A stretch of 64,000 bases of DNA from Cacajao melanocephalus (lineage: Eukaryota; Chordata; Mammalia; Primates; Pitheciidae), in contig CAUYLG010033089.1 in assembly GCA_963573385.1 (NCBI GenBank), positions 38,222 through 102,221 of the forward strand, written 5' to 3'. Shown one piece after another: positions 40,863-55,459 of the stretch. Under the pieces are notes generated by a model, which ran no database searches, was not told where the DNA came from, and saw only the letters and a program-made list of their open reading frames with translations. Position 1 is the first letter of the stretch. Each line of letters begins with the position of its first letter. The position numbers were made by a program, and so were the translations under genes.

Positions 40863-41835
40863 ACTCTGCAAGGTAGCAGGGGAGATTAAAAGACAGAGCC
40901 AAGTGGCAGTGCAAAGCTGAAATAGGTAGGGCTGTTTTATGATAATATCAGCCTCATTTGGCCCAGGGCCAGTTCTCCCTTCTCAGAGAATAGTCACCAC
41001 TAACAACAGGAAGCATTTGCTGAGTACTTGCCAGGGATGAAGCTCCTTCCCAGTGCTGAAGGCTGGTTTCCTGCCTTTGGCAAGGCATTAATGATTGATG
41101 GAACAACAACAACAAATAATAATAAATAATTTAATTTGTTTAAAGACTGATGGAATGGACTCTTTGTGGCAATATGATACCGAATTATAAGTAAGACCTA
41201 AGGCCATGCTAGGTAAGAGTTAAGTCACACACCGCTGCACTTAAAGAACAGACCATGTTCTAACTGCCACAAGCTTTTTCTTTCTCTAGCAGCTAAACAA
41301 GCACTGGGCCTTGAGATAATCAATATTAAAACAATTTCTAGCTCAGCCCTCACCAGACACTGACTAACTGGCCCTGTGTTCCACAAGCCATAACTATAGC
41401 TTTGATTGGATGAGAGACTGATTTCACTAACTTTCTGCTGATAAGAAGACCATCAACCATGGACGAGTTCTGGCTGGTTTACAGAAACTGTACATTTGAG
41501 TGCCTTTTTGTCCTGAAAAGACTTTTTGACATATAAGCCAAATTGTAATACATTTAAATGTTAGGTCTCCACTGTAAGGTGAACATGGGTCATATGTAAC
41601 ATACATGTTTGTTCAATATTCATGTGTCAGGACCACCTTCATGAATATTCATGCCTCCTCCTATAACCTGTAGTATATGTATGTTTAGCCAATCCATTCA
41701 GCATAAAGCTCCTGTTCCACCTCTTCATCTTCAAAGTACCTGACTCTGATCTTTATCAGAGGCTACACTTCCCCCATCAGCATCGTCACCTTTCACCTTA
41801 CAAGCTGTAATCCTTTGCAGAAAATAAAATATCCT

Positions 41836-42127
<292 letters not shown>

Positions 42128-42264
42128 AATTTTTGTACTTTTTGTTGAGATGGGGTCTCACTACTTTTCTCAGGCTGGTCTTGAACTCCTGGGTTCAAGC
42201 GATCCTTCTGCCTCAGTCTCCCAAAGTGCTGGGACCACAGGAATGAGCCACTGTGCCCGGCTTC
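42128..42264 (-). mobile_element. Extra Alu left arm fused to the preceding Alu
   Basis: A second AATTTTTGTACTTTTTGTTG to CTGTGCCCGGCTTC arm follows directly without its own T tail. The result is a trimer-like structure. Confidence 0.8.
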
Positions 42265-42894
42265 TTTTTTGTTATTACAGTTTGGTTTGAACTACACCCT
42301 AAAAAGGGGGAAAGTATCGGGGGGAAGTTGAAAAACAAACTGTAGACCACCATATCCTGTAATCAATGGCCGTTAGTGTATGTACTACATGCTTATGATT
42401 ATTTTCCTCACCTAGATTATAAACCTCCCTGGAGCACAGATCAGCTCCTTTTGGTATCCTGTAGTATCTAACACAATGTGCTTAAGAAAGTAGACATTTA
42501 AAACATATTTGTTGATGATAATATCCAGTGCTAGATACCGATGGTTTTGCATTAACCCGGCCATGCTACCTCATTCACACCTCATGTGCTAGATAACTTG
42601 TCTGTTCCTGATGGGTCCCTAGAGTGCAGGGCAGCAGAAAACCAGGTGGGGTTCATCAAGCACACAAACAAGACTTGGCAAGGCCACGGCCTGACTGATT
42701 CAGCCAGTAAAGATACAGTGACACTTTTAGATTCAGGTAGTTTATTACTTACATACAGTGCAAAAGGAAGAATGCACAAAGGTGATAGCTGCTTGTGATC
42801 CTTGTCTCATACATCAAAAACGACAATACAGTTGACTCTGTATCTGTGGGTTCTGCATCTGGGGTTCAATCTACCTTGGGTCAAAAGTATTTAG

Positions 42895-43410
<516 letters not shown>

Positions 43411-43518
43411 AGATAATACAAATTTTTAAACCAATATACCATAACAACTATTTATATAGCATTGACATTGTATTAGGTATTATAAGTGATCTAGAAATGA
43501 TTTAAAGTAGTATATAAG

Positions 43519-43837
<319 letters not shown>

Positions 43838-43840
43838 TCA

Positions 43841-44324
<484 letters not shown>

Positions 44325-44622
44325 CAGCTGGGCACAGTGGCTCACGACTGTAAGTAATCCCAGAACTTTGGGAGGCTGAGGCAGGTAGATTGCTTGAGGT
44401 CAGGAGTTCGAGACCGGCCTGGCCAATGTGGTAAAACCCTACCTCTACTAAAAATACAAAAATCAGCTGGGTGTGGTGATGGGGACCTGTAACCCCAGAT
44501 ACTTGGGAGGCTAAGGTGGGAGAATTGCTTCAACCCGGGATGTAGAGGTTGCAGTGAGCTGAGATACTGACACTGCACTCCAGAATCTGGGTGATAGAGT
44601 GAGACTGTCACACATGCACAAA
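44325..44622 (+). mobile_element. Alu 6 of the cluster
   Basis: CAGCTGGGCACAGTGGCTCA leads, both arms, degraded tail ACACATGCACAAAAAA. Confidence 0.88.
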
Positions 44623-45162
44623 AAATTAATATATGAGAGTAGGATGTGCATAGGTTACATGCAAATACTATGCCATTTGATATCAGGGACTTGAGTACTG
44701 CTGATTTTAATATCTGCCAGGAGTTCTGGAACCAATCCCCTGCAGATACCAAGGGACAACTGAACTGAAACAAAAGGGCGCAGATGACTGCAACGTGAGT
44801 TGCGAGATACCCCATTGAACAGGAGCCAATTCTGGGCTGCGGCCAAATGACTTTTGTACTCAGCAGTGCTATTCTGAGGGAGTGGGAAGAAAGCCTCACA
44901 CCTCATCAGAAACGATGAGGAGAGGAGAAGCTGTCGAGCTGTCTCCTGACTGCCTCCTAGGGGAGGCTGTCTCCAGGTCCCTATCAGCCTCCTATTCTCT
45001 CCTTTTCTAGGAACATCACACAGCATTCTGCTAAGACTCAGAGACACTTCGATTCAAGTCTGTGTCTATGTAGCTTATGTGGATACATGCAAGGTTGCCA
45101 GTGTTCCATGGTGGAGCTGTTCCTCTACAGCTTTCTCAGGATTTGAAAATGAGAATGAAAAT

Positions 45163-45639
<477 letters not shown>

Positions 45640-45729
45640 TCATCTGATATAAACAAGTATTTAAGTATTTTATCTCTCCATGGCTCTTTTTTAAAATGGA
45701 AGAAATTATATATTTTTAATTGTTTGCTT

Positions 45730-45870
45730 TTGGGGGAAGGGAGCTGTCTCTCTTATTAGGCTATAAACTGCATGAAAACAGGGGCTTTATCTACTTTGTT
45801 CACTACTGTGGCCCCGCTGCTTAGAACAGTGACAGGTATATTCAGCAAACACTTGTTGGATTAATGAAAT
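45730..45870. repeat. L2/MIR-like 3' end
   Basis: TGCATGAAAACAGGGGCTTT, then CAAACACTTGTTGGATTAATG, typical of an ancient SINE/LINE tail. Confidence 0.45.
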
Positions 45871-46299
45871 GAAGTGCAAGATATATTTCTCCATATTTTG
45901 TTTGTTTGTGTGTCTGTGTTTGTGTGCATTTAAAGCCTTTAAAATCTGCTCTCAGGTCATTTGGAGAAAATTAATAGAAGAGGCCCAAGGCAAATGACTT
46001 TGCCTTTTTTTTTTTTTTTTTAAAGAGAGCTCAGCTTTAAAAAGCATGAGGGAAGGCTCATTTAATCTCAGAGTGAATATATACTGTAGAGTGGCGCATA
46101 GTACCCAAATGGATTTTTATTAGTGCTATTATAGTAAATCCTAATGACACACAACTCTGACACATGGTTCTTTGTAATAATAGAAAATAGGGGAGGCCCA
46201 GCTTTTGCACTGTTTTTTTGTACATCTGCTACTCTCTCAGACATCTTCCTAGGTTCCTTGTTCCTCAACCAATATGCAGTGTAGATCAGGAAAGAAACT

Positions 46300-46399
46300 G
46301 CAGGTCAAGGGACCTGCCTCTGGCTCTGACTATGACAAGTCATTCACTTCTTTCCCCTAGGCCCCAGTTTCTTCATTTTCTGTGTTAGAGCGCATTTGT
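46300..46399 (+). repeat. MIR fragment
   Basis: CTGACTATGACAAGTCATTC and CCCAGTTTCTTCATTTTCTG match the MIR core in sense. Confidence 0.5.
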
Positions 46400-46693
46400 T
46401 TTGTTTTTAAGACAGAGTCTCACTCTGTCACCCAGGTTGGGGTGCAGTGGGGTGATCTTGGCTCACTGCCACTTCCACCTCCCGAGTTCAAGCGATTCTC
46501 CTGCCTCAGCCTCCCTAGTAGTAGCTGGGATTGCAGGTCCCCATCACCATGCCAGGCTAAGTTTTGTATTTTTTGCAGAGATAGGGTTTTGCCATGTTGG
46601 CCAGGCTGGTCTCGAACTCCTGACCTCAAGTGATCCACCCGCCTCGGCCTCCCAAAGTGCTGAGATTACAGGCGTGAGCCTACACACCCAGCC
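46400..46693 (-). mobile_element. Alu, antisense
   Basis: TTGTTTTTAAGACAGAGTCT leads. CTAGTAGTAGCTGG has a duplicated TAG. Ends CACCCAGCC. Confidence 0.91.
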
Positions 46694-46729
46694 GGTTTTC
46701 TTTAATTGCAATTAAGTGAAATGTATTAT

Positions 46730-46850
46730 ATCCCTTTTAGAGGTAAAGAAGTTATGGCTCAGATAGATTGAGTGACCTGCTGAAAGATCACTAGTTAATA
46801 TTAGAGCCAAGTTTGGGACTCCAGGTTCAGATTTCTTTCCACCACAACAA
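46730..46850 (-). repeat. MIR-like fragment, opposite orientation
   Basis: TTAGAGGTAAAGAAGTTATG and GATCACTAGTTAATATTAGA read as an antisense MIR core. Confidence 0.5.
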
Positions 46851-46894
46851 TGAGACGCTCAGATCTCCCAAGTCCCTAGTCCTTTTCCTCTTAA

Positions 46895-47020
46895 TATCGT
46901 CTCATTGAGAGGGCAGGGATTTACTCTGGTTTGCTCCCAGCGTTTAAAGCTCTCTCTGCCTGGCACATGGACAGGAATTTTGTCTGTTTTGAGCAGGCAC
47001 TCAATATATATTTATTGAGT
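46895..47020. repeat. L2-like tail just upstream of the DPP8 CpG island
   Basis: GAGGGCAGGGATTTACTCTG and CACTCAATATATATTTATTG fit an ancient LINE2/SINE end. Confidence 0.45.
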
Positions 47021-47224
47021 ACAGACGCGCCACAGTTTGCCCTGTGACTTTGAGTAAGTCGCTGTTCCTTTCTGGATTTCATCTCTATCCCGTGCTCGGC
47101 CGTTTCTACCCGCACCTCCTTCGCTCCTCCGGCCAAGAGACGGCGCTGTGGTGCTGCACCCCACCAAGCAGACAGCGGCGCCCTTCTTGGCCCGGCTGCG
47201 CCTTCGCCAGTCCGATCGCGAGGA

Positions 47225-47234
47225 ACCGGAAGTG
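47225..47234 (+). promoter_or_regulatory. ETS/GABP-type site at DPP8 promoter
   Basis: ACCGGAAGTG is a full consensus ETS-family (GABP/ELK) site. In TATA-less CpG-island promoters these commonly sit within tens of bases of the start site. The DPP8 start is therefore probably close to here. Confidence 0.6.
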
Positions 47235-47435
47235 CTAAAACCTCAGAGGCCGAGGCTGCCGCTTCTGTGGCCGCGGCCGTCTCTGAGTGCCGCGTTCCCC
47301 GCCTGGGTTACCCCCGGCGCCGCCGCCGAGGAAGCTACTGCAGCCAGGACCGGAGTGGAAGCTGCGCAGCATGAAGCGGCGCAGGCCCGCTCCGTAGCGC
47401 GCGTCAGGACGGTCCGGGCGGGGCCGGGGGGGAAG
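47235..47435 (+). other. DPP8: DPP8 non-coding first exon (approximate)
   Basis: The 5' limit is only inferred from the ETS site. The 3' limit is a plausible donor, GGGAAG|GTGCAG, in the CpG island. It would splice to the alternative exon ending at 49212 or directly to the ATG exon at 51699. Other donors cannot be excluded without cDNA. Confidence 0.5.
47371..47397 (+). other. uORF in putative DPP8 5' leader
   Basis: An 8-codon upstream reading frame, MKRRRPAP followed by TAG. Its ATG has A at -3, an adequate Kozak context. If the first exon is as placed, it sits in every transcript using this promoter and could lower translation. Confidence 0.45.
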
Positions 47436-47689
47436 GTGCAGTATCCGCCCCTCTCTCCTTCCCCTGCGCCGGCGAGGCCTGGGCCACCGCTCATCCGGCC
47501 TTCTCTGCCTCGGAGGGACTGCCCGGCGCGTTCTCCGGGTCAGCCCGCTTTGCGGTTTACCCGTTGCGCCGCCCTGCGCGGGGCAGAGCCAGTGGCGGGG
47601 CCCCACTTGCCGGAAGAGGAAGCTGAGGCTCTGAGATTCCGAGTCAACCACTGTTCACTGGGCGCCCCCTGAGCTCTGGGCGCTGGCCT

Positions 47690-49076
47690 CAGGACTTCCA
47701 CGTCCGTTACCTTAATTGAGCCTCGCTGGGGTTGGGAGGCAGGGTATTGTCAGCGCTTACAGATGAGGAAACGGAAGCCCACAGAGGCGAAGGGATTTGC
47801 CTTAAGTCCGACTTGGCAGATGGGGTTCGGACCCAGATTTTTCTGGTTTCCCAGCTGGTGGTCTTTTTTCTCTCCTCTCTCTTGCTAGGTCGATTCCCTC
47901 CCTGCTCACCGTCCCCTCCCATTCCGTTCCACCTACTCGCAGCAGGACACCTTCCTTTCCTGCCACACCTCTCTTCTCACTACTTTTAAGACTTGGCATC
48001 TCTCCCTCAACATTCTCTGCTATGCCTCTCCTCTTCCTCATTCATAGCTTTTGAAGATCTTGGCCCCCTCTGTGCTAGCAAACCTCTCAACTAGGTGCGG
48101 ACCATAAAGAGTGAGATAGCTTCAGGTGTTTAAGTGGATGACTGTTTGGCCCTCGAGTTAAAAAGTAAGAAATTTCACTTGAGTGGGGCCAAACCCAAGA
48201 GACCTAAAGCTATTTTCTGAGTCAACATGCTCTATTTCTGAATAAGGGGCTTAGTGATATGAGGTGTCTTGACATCGTAGTTTATTGTTGCTGTACTTCC
48301 GTAACCTCGCTGTTTTTCCAACACTTGCCACGTAGCTTTTCCCGTCCTATCCCTCCATCACCTACTTGGGTTATGGGGGCCCAAAATTAAAACTGATTAA
48401 ATAACATGTAATAGCAGACTTTCCTTCTTTTTTTAATCTAAGCCAGAACTTCAACAAGTTTAATGCTGCTTTTTCCAGAAAAGTTACCTATCTCAGTTAT
48501 TCTCGGAGTAACGCATCAAGGAAAAAAGCAAAAATGGAATGCACTTAAGATGAATAGAAAATTCTTTATCGTGAAAAATCTTAAATTATTAAATTCGGGT
48601 TAATTCCCTTTCTGCAAAAATGGCCTGTAATTCTTACTGGCTATCCTACTGAGTTGATTCTGTCTCCAACCAGTTTGATATGACAATTACATAAAAGAAA
48701 CAGAAATAGGCACATAAAAATAAGTATCTCCCATTTTTTATGATTTGCGATAGTCAGTAACTTCACATCTGTATGCCTTTTATAACTTTTTAAAACCTTC
48801 CCATGATTTTTCTTTTAATGTGTGTCTAGACACCAAGATTTACCATGTGAGGATATTCTTTTGACTGTATTGGGCTGCACATCGCTGAAATAAAATAATT
48901 ATTGAATTTTGATAACAAAATGCAGATAGAAAATAATTTAGGAGTTATATATTGTCCCAAAAAGTGATATTTCGGTGTCAGTTTTAACGACTATTTTGGG
49001 GCTTCTGTTTTTGGCCACATATGGTCCATCTTAATGATCAGAGTCTTGTATCTTATTTCATTATCGTGGTGAGCAG
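47690..49076. other. DPP8 intron 1, proximal part
   Basis: 47750-47860 (GATGAGGAAACGGAAGCCCA) looks MIR-like. The remainder is unique and Alu-free, as is common near promoters. Confidence 0.45.
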
Positions 49077-49212
49077 GATTGGATGATGAGAAAAGTAAAG
49101 ATTCCTGTGAGAAGAGCAGGATGAGCAGAGGGATTCTATGCTTGAAGTTGAGTCACTTGAAAAAGATCTCTTTGAATGTGGAAGAGATCTGAGCAGATGA
49201 AAATAAAGTCAG
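49077..49212 (+). CDS. DPP8: DPP8 alternative 5' exon encoding the N-terminal extension
   Basis: Coding runs from the ATG at 49176 to 49212 and gives MWKRSEQMKIKS plus one base of Gly. Spliced to the exon at 51699 it continues GKCN then MAAAMETE. This reproduces the 16-residue extension of the 898-residue isoform. The donor is TCAG|GTAGGC. An in-frame TGA directly precedes the ATG. The 5' border is uncertain: 49077 follows a plausible acceptor (GTGAGCAG), and a second candidate AG lies at 49118-49119. The sequence from 49077 to 49175 would be untranslated. Confidence 0.8.
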
Positions 49213-49627
49213 GTAGGCACCAGAGAAGCTACTTAAGTGACGAGGTAGGTGGGGCAGGGAAATGTATGCACTGTGCTGAGAAGGTACACTGACCCTGTTT
49301 TCCTCTTTTTGATAAAAAACACCTATTTTAAGAATGTATTTGTATATAATAAGAAATTAAGTCACCAAACATCTGCACAAATTACTAATATAATATCAGG
49401 TCTATCCTAGAAAATGCAGGATGTACGTTTGCTGTGAACATACAGTATAGCAGAGTGTCATTTGAACTGTACATTGTTCGTACATGTACACATGTGTGCA
49501 TGTGCAGAGAGAGGGTGTCCAGGGGTTAGTACAATTCAGGACTACCAGACAATTTAAATGTAAGCTAATGTATCTTTTACATAGGAAAGATGTGAAGTGA
49601 TTGTGTAACTAAAGAAGCTGGGCATGG
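49213..49627. other. DPP8 intron, unassigned stretch
   Basis: AT-rich, with a GTACATGTACACATGTGTGC alternating tract near 49480. No recognised repeat. Confidence 0.45.
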
Positions 49628-49905
49628 CTAGGCGAGGTGACTCATGCCTATAATCCCAGCACTTTATGGGCGGGACAGGAAGATTGCTTGAGGCCAGGAG
49701 TTCAAGAGCAGCCTGGGCAACATAGTGAAAGCACCACCCCCCACCCCATCTCTACAAAAAAGTTTTTAAAAATTAGCTGGCTATGGTGATGTATTCCTGT
49801 GGTCCTAGCTACTTGGGAGGCTGAGGCATGAGGATCCCCTGACTCCAGGAGTTCAAGGCTGTACACTACACTGCAGCTTGGGCAACAGTGAGACTTGACT
49901 AAAAA
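49628..49905 (+). mobile_element. Alu, old, degraded
   Basis: GGCTAGGCGAGGTGACTCAT leads. CACCACCCCCCACCCC is inserted near 49731, and the right arm is shortened. Confidence 0.85.
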
Positions 49906-51698
49906 CAGTAAATAAACTGGACAGTAAGGCTTGAGAGGAGGGCTTTCAGTTGAGCTTCCCTGTTCTGTTCCTTAGCCATATTCTTGCAAGCATAGTTTGG
50001 AGATGAACTTCCAAACATAACACTAAAGTAGTTAAGAAAAATAAGCCTAATTTGTATAGGTTCTTCTGTCATTTGTCCCTCAGTCCATTATATATAAAAC
50101 TGGGTCTGTTGACATTGGTAGCAAGTAGACCTCCACTAGCTTTTAGTTGGGCAGATAAACATAACATCACAGTATATAACCCCAGAGTCATATACTGTCA
50201 GTAAATATCAGTATGCTGAATACTAGTTGAGCCAAATGACTTAATTCTCTCTGCCAAGCTGCTTTGGTTTTGGTCATTGAAAGTGCTCACTTGTCATAAT
50301 GTTACAAGTATACCTGATGTAACTATCTAATAGGTTTTCTGGCCACTTTGTTACTGTTATATTGAAAATGGTAACATAGGTGACTTTAGCATGAAAAACA
50401 CAAAAGCTGCGCACACAGTTCATTCAGTTCTTTGGCATGCCAGTAATGTGTTCTTAATGGACTAATTCATAATCCATACCTGATAACTTAGTTATGTTAA
50501 CCTTCAAATTTGGGATTTAAAAAAGATACATTAAATGAACAGCCATATATTTATGATTATTATAGAAGTAGTTAATGATTATGTTAAATTTTGTTACATA
50601 AATGCAATTTAGTTTATCTCCCAAGTCCACATGTCTTTGACATTTGTTAGTTCAAAAAGAGCAAATTGCCCAGAGTTTTTATGTCCTCCTTTTTGGCAGT
50701 TTCATGAATAATAAATGTCAGAATTCACACTGGTTTATGATACCACTTTTTGTTATTTGATACTTTGCTCATGTCAAATGTTGGAAAAGATGGAGAAATG
50801 CAACTTCTTCTGGATTTATGAAATGAGAATAAACGAACAGATGAGGTATTAAACACTATTTAGGGGTTAAACCAGTAGACCTCAGCTTATACTTTTACCA
50901 AAATACTGTTGGTACAAATATTAAATGCTTTCTGTATCAACTACTTCAGCTAATTAAAGCCACTTTAAGACAGTATCTTTTTTTTTGTCGTTTAATCAGT
51001 TTATGTTGTATGATTGGTAAGAATAGTCACATAAGTTTCCTTAAAATATAGAGTCACCACAAGTGATCATGATAGTGATGTCTAGGCAAGAGCAGAAGAC
51101 TCAAAAACATACCAGCCAGTTAAGTGTTTTGTTTGGCATTCCTTTTAAAAGGAAACAATATATTATCTTGGGTAAGTACCCTAGGAAGGTTATTACATGC
51201 ATGTTGTTTTTGACAATTTTATTACTGTTCTCATTTGCTGTGGTTCTTTCTGTTAGCCGAAAAAAATTTACACTTACCAAATGTGTTACTTTTTTAAATG
51301 CAAAACACTTAGTTTCCTTGGCACAGCCTTGCTATTGACATGCTCTTGGGGTGGAGCATAGCAGCCAACTGGCAAATGGCCTGTTTCCTTCCAGTGTGGG
51401 AAAGAAAAGGGAGTTTTGGCAAGAAATACCTAAGGAGAGCCTTTTATAAAAGTTACCAAAGGGATTTATAGGCACTGTGAAGTAACATGACCTCAATTTT
51501 TTTTTTTTAATTTCATTTTTAAACTGAACACAGAGAAGGGAGAGCTATTGCTTTTCTTACTAGGTTTCATTGCAGCTGTGCTAAAAAGGATTTTTTTCTT
51601 GCCCTCCCCACCCCTCCTTGTTCTTCAACCCTATCAGAGAATCATTCTGATAATAAAAGACAGACCTGTGAGCAGCTTCATGTGCCTTGTTTTTCTAG
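49906..51698. other. DPP8 intron before first common coding exon
   Basis: About 1.8 kb without Alus. I see no recognisable repeat, and the frames present lack homology known to me. Confidence 0.5.
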
Positions 51699-51968
51699 GA
51701 AAATGCAACATGGCAGCAGCAATGGAAACAGAACAGCTGGGTGTTGAGATATTTGAAACCGCAGACTGTGAGGAGAATATTGAATCGCAGGATCGGCCTA
51801 AATTGGAGCCGTTTTATGTTGAGCGGTATTCCTGGAGTCAGCTTAAAAAGCTGCTTGCTGATACCAGAAAATATCATGGCTATATGATGGCTAAGGCGCC
51901 ACATGATTTCATGTTTGTGAAGAGGAATGATCCAGATGGGCCTCATTCAGACAGAATCTATTACCTTG
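51699..51968 (+). CDS. DPP8: DPP8 first common coding exon (residues 1-86)
   Basis: The acceptor is TGTTTTTCTAG|GAAAATG and the donor TACCTTG|GTGAGT. The main ATG at 51710 has a strong context (A at -3, G at +4). It encodes MAAAMETEQLGVEIFETADC and on to HSDRIYYL, 86 residues plus one base. This is the N-terminal arm and the start of the propeller domain. The frame also joins in phase with the alternative exon upstream. Confidence 0.97.
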
Positions 51969-52237
51969 GTGAGTACAAAGTGATAGTTTCTGAGAGACAA
52001 TGCTCTCTTAAATCAAACTTAAAAGTTTAGATACAATTGGCACTCAAATTTTGATGAATAAGTAAATGATAAGTGACTTTTGGTTCCATTAAAGAAAAAA
52101 AAACTTAAAACTTAATTTGAAGAATTTGGTTTTGTTTTATGCCATTAGCTTTAGGTAGCAAATAATGAATGAATTGACCATGATCATTTTTCAAAGTCAA
52201 AGATTACAGAAATTGCTTCTTCCTAAAGCTAGCTTGA

Positions 52238-52541
<304 letters not shown>

Positions 52542-52799
52542 CTGAAATACCTTTCTTTAGATGGTATAATTAGGAAAACAAACAAAACCATGTTTGTTCC
52601 CACTCAACAGCTGCTACTTTTTTTTTTTTTTTTTAAATCCAAGGCTGGTTTTGGTCTTCTATTCTTGAGTCCATTCACTCCAGATTTAAGGTCTGCCTAA
52701 ATTAAATATATTAACCTACTGATTACTTTTTATTTATTAAATTTTTAAAGGTAGGTTCCCTCCCCTCCTTCAAAATTTTTCCAATATAAGTTTTATCCG

Positions 52800-52870
52800 T
52801 TTATATGAATGTCTGCATATATATATTTTATTTGTGTGTGTATGTGGTGTGTGTATGTGTGTATAGAGAT
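52800..52870 (+). repeat. Imperfect TG/TATA-rich simple repeat
   Basis: ATATATATATTT followed by GTGTGTGTATGTGGTGTGTG. Confidence 0.7.
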
Positions 52871-53059
52871 ATTAAAGATACTGTCTACATGAGTTCATGT
52901 CATAATTAGAGATTTTTTTTTTTTTTTGAGACAGGGTCTCACTCTGTCACCCAGGTTGGAGTGCAGTGGCACAGTAATGGCTCACTGCAGCCTTGACCTC
53001 TCAGGCTCAAACAGTTTTCCCACCCTAGCCTCCCTAATAGCTAGGACTATAGGTGTATG

Positions 53060-53976
<917 letters not shown>

Positions 53977-54104
53977 TAAAGTTCTTTTCTTTTTCCACCT
54001 AACCTCTGAAGAGGGTTTCTTTTTCTTAATGATTTGAAGCATTTTATATAATAAGTGAATTAATCCTTTGTGGGATTGTCCCAAATTTGTATATTTTTAA
54101 ATTA

Positions 54105-54384
54105 ATTATTTTTTGAGGCAGGGTCTCGCTCGGTCATCTAGGCTGGAGTGCAGTGGCATGATCTTGGCTCACTGCATCCTTGACCTCCCACGCTCAAGTG
54201 GTCCTCCCGTCTCAGTCCCCTAAGTAGCTGGGACTACAGGTGCATGCCACCATGCCTAGCTAATTTGTGTATTTTTTTTGTAGAGACAGATTTCACTATG
54301 TTGCCCAGGCTGATCTGGACCTCCTGAGCTCAAGCAGTCCTCCTGCCTTAGCCAGGATTACAGGCGTGAGCCACCGCACCCAGC
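54105..54384 (-). mobile_element. Alu, antisense
   Basis: TTATTTTTTGAGGCAGGGTC leads and ACCGCACCCAGCC closes it. Confidence 0.9.
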
Positions 54385-54704
54385 CTTTTTTATTTATTTA
54401 TTTTACTTTATTTTATTTTTTTGAGATGGGGTCTCACTTTGTTGCCCAGGCTGGAGTGCAGTGGTGTGATTCTGGCTCACTTCAACCTTCACCTCCCAGT
54501 ATCAAGCCATCCTCCCATCTCAGCCTCCTAAGTAGCTGGGACTGAAGGCACACACCACTATGCCCAGCTAATTTTTGTATATTTGGTACAGATGAGGTTT
54601 CACCATGTTACTCAGGCTGGTCTCAAACTCCAGAGCTCAAGCTGTCTACCCACCTCAGTTTCCCAGAGTGCTGGGATTACAGGTGTGGGCTACTACACCT
54701 GGCC
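54385..54704 (-). mobile_element. Alu, antisense, adjoining the previous one
   Basis: A TTTATTTATTTTACTTTATT lead, GAGATGGGGTCTCAC, closing ACACCTGGCC. Confidence 0.9.
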
Positions 54705-54935
54705 AGAAATGTTTTCTTTTATAGGAAATTATACGTTTTTGAGAGCCCTTATTCCAAATGTGGCATACTTAGAAGAAGCCCTGTTATTTAGTTACGAGCA
54801 TTTTGTTACATTAGCATTTCACTTTTTTGCATGCTTAATTTTGCCTCTTGTTCTTTGTCATGTTATCCTAAAGAGAAACAGGACTCATTGACAGCGTTGC
54901 CTGAAGACATGGGCAGCTATAGCCCTAAAGACTCT

Positions 54936-54998
54936 AAATGGGCTTTTCTCATTCTTTCCTAATGGTATTTATTAGGAAAGAATGAGAAAAGCCCATTT
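54936..54998 (+). repeat. Perfect 28-bp inverted repeat (hairpin, 7-nt loop)
   Basis: The arms 54936-54963 and 54971-54998 are exact reverse complements with GGTATTT between. It lies between DPP8 coding exons and would be transcribed in the pre-mRNA. Confidence 0.97.
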
Positions 54999-55162
54999 TT
55001 GTGCTTATGTCAGGATATAGACTGTATTGGGGAAATTTTTACTGGTCATGGATAAACCAAGGAAGACATTATGGAACTAGGAGCATATAGGGAGGGGCAA
55101 CTGAAATAATTGTGGGGAATGGCTGTTATTGAGGAGAGAAGAAAACCAGTTTTGTGTTTTTC

Positions 55163-55459
55163 TTTCTTTTTTTTTTTTTTTTTTGAGGCAGTCTCTCCCT
55201 GTTGCTAGACTGGAGTGCAATGGTGCGATCTGTCTCACTGTAACCTCCGCCTCCTGGATTCAAGCGATTCTCCTGCCTCAGCCTCCCAAGTAGCTGGGAC
55301 TATAGGCAGGCACCACCATGCCTAGCTAATTTTCGTATTTTTAGTAGAGACAGGTTTTCACCATGTTGGCCAGGCTGGTCTCGATCTCTTGACCTCATGA
55401 TCTACCTGCTTCAGCTTCCCAAAGTGCTGGGATTACAGGTGTGAGCCAGCTCACCTGGC
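55163..55459 (-). mobile_element. Alu, antisense
   Basis: T18 GAGGCAGTCTCTCCCTGTTG, closing GCTCACCTGGCTG. GTGTTTTTCTTT occurs before and after as target duplication. Confidence 0.92.

Larger units (their letters stand above)
47090..47680. promoter_or_regulatory. CpG island over DPP8 promoter and first exon
   Basis: This is about 590 bases of CpG-dense, GC-rich sequence with no TATA box. It overlaps the likely DPP8 first exon. Sequence on both sides returns to ordinary AT-rich composition. Confidence 0.85.

Noticed and set aside
47148..47672. A 174-codon plus-strand frame and a 138-codon minus-strand frame in the DPP8 CpG island
   Set aside because: Proline/arginine-rich composition typical of random GC-rich DNA. 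They cross the likely donor and have no recognised domain.
51548..51709. In-frame open sequence with an ATG (MLFLLGFIAAVL) directly upstream of the DPP8 ATG exon
   Set aside because: A strong acceptor lies at 51698, and the hydrophobic reading comes from its T-rich tract. It would only matter if an unseen transcript started inside the intron.
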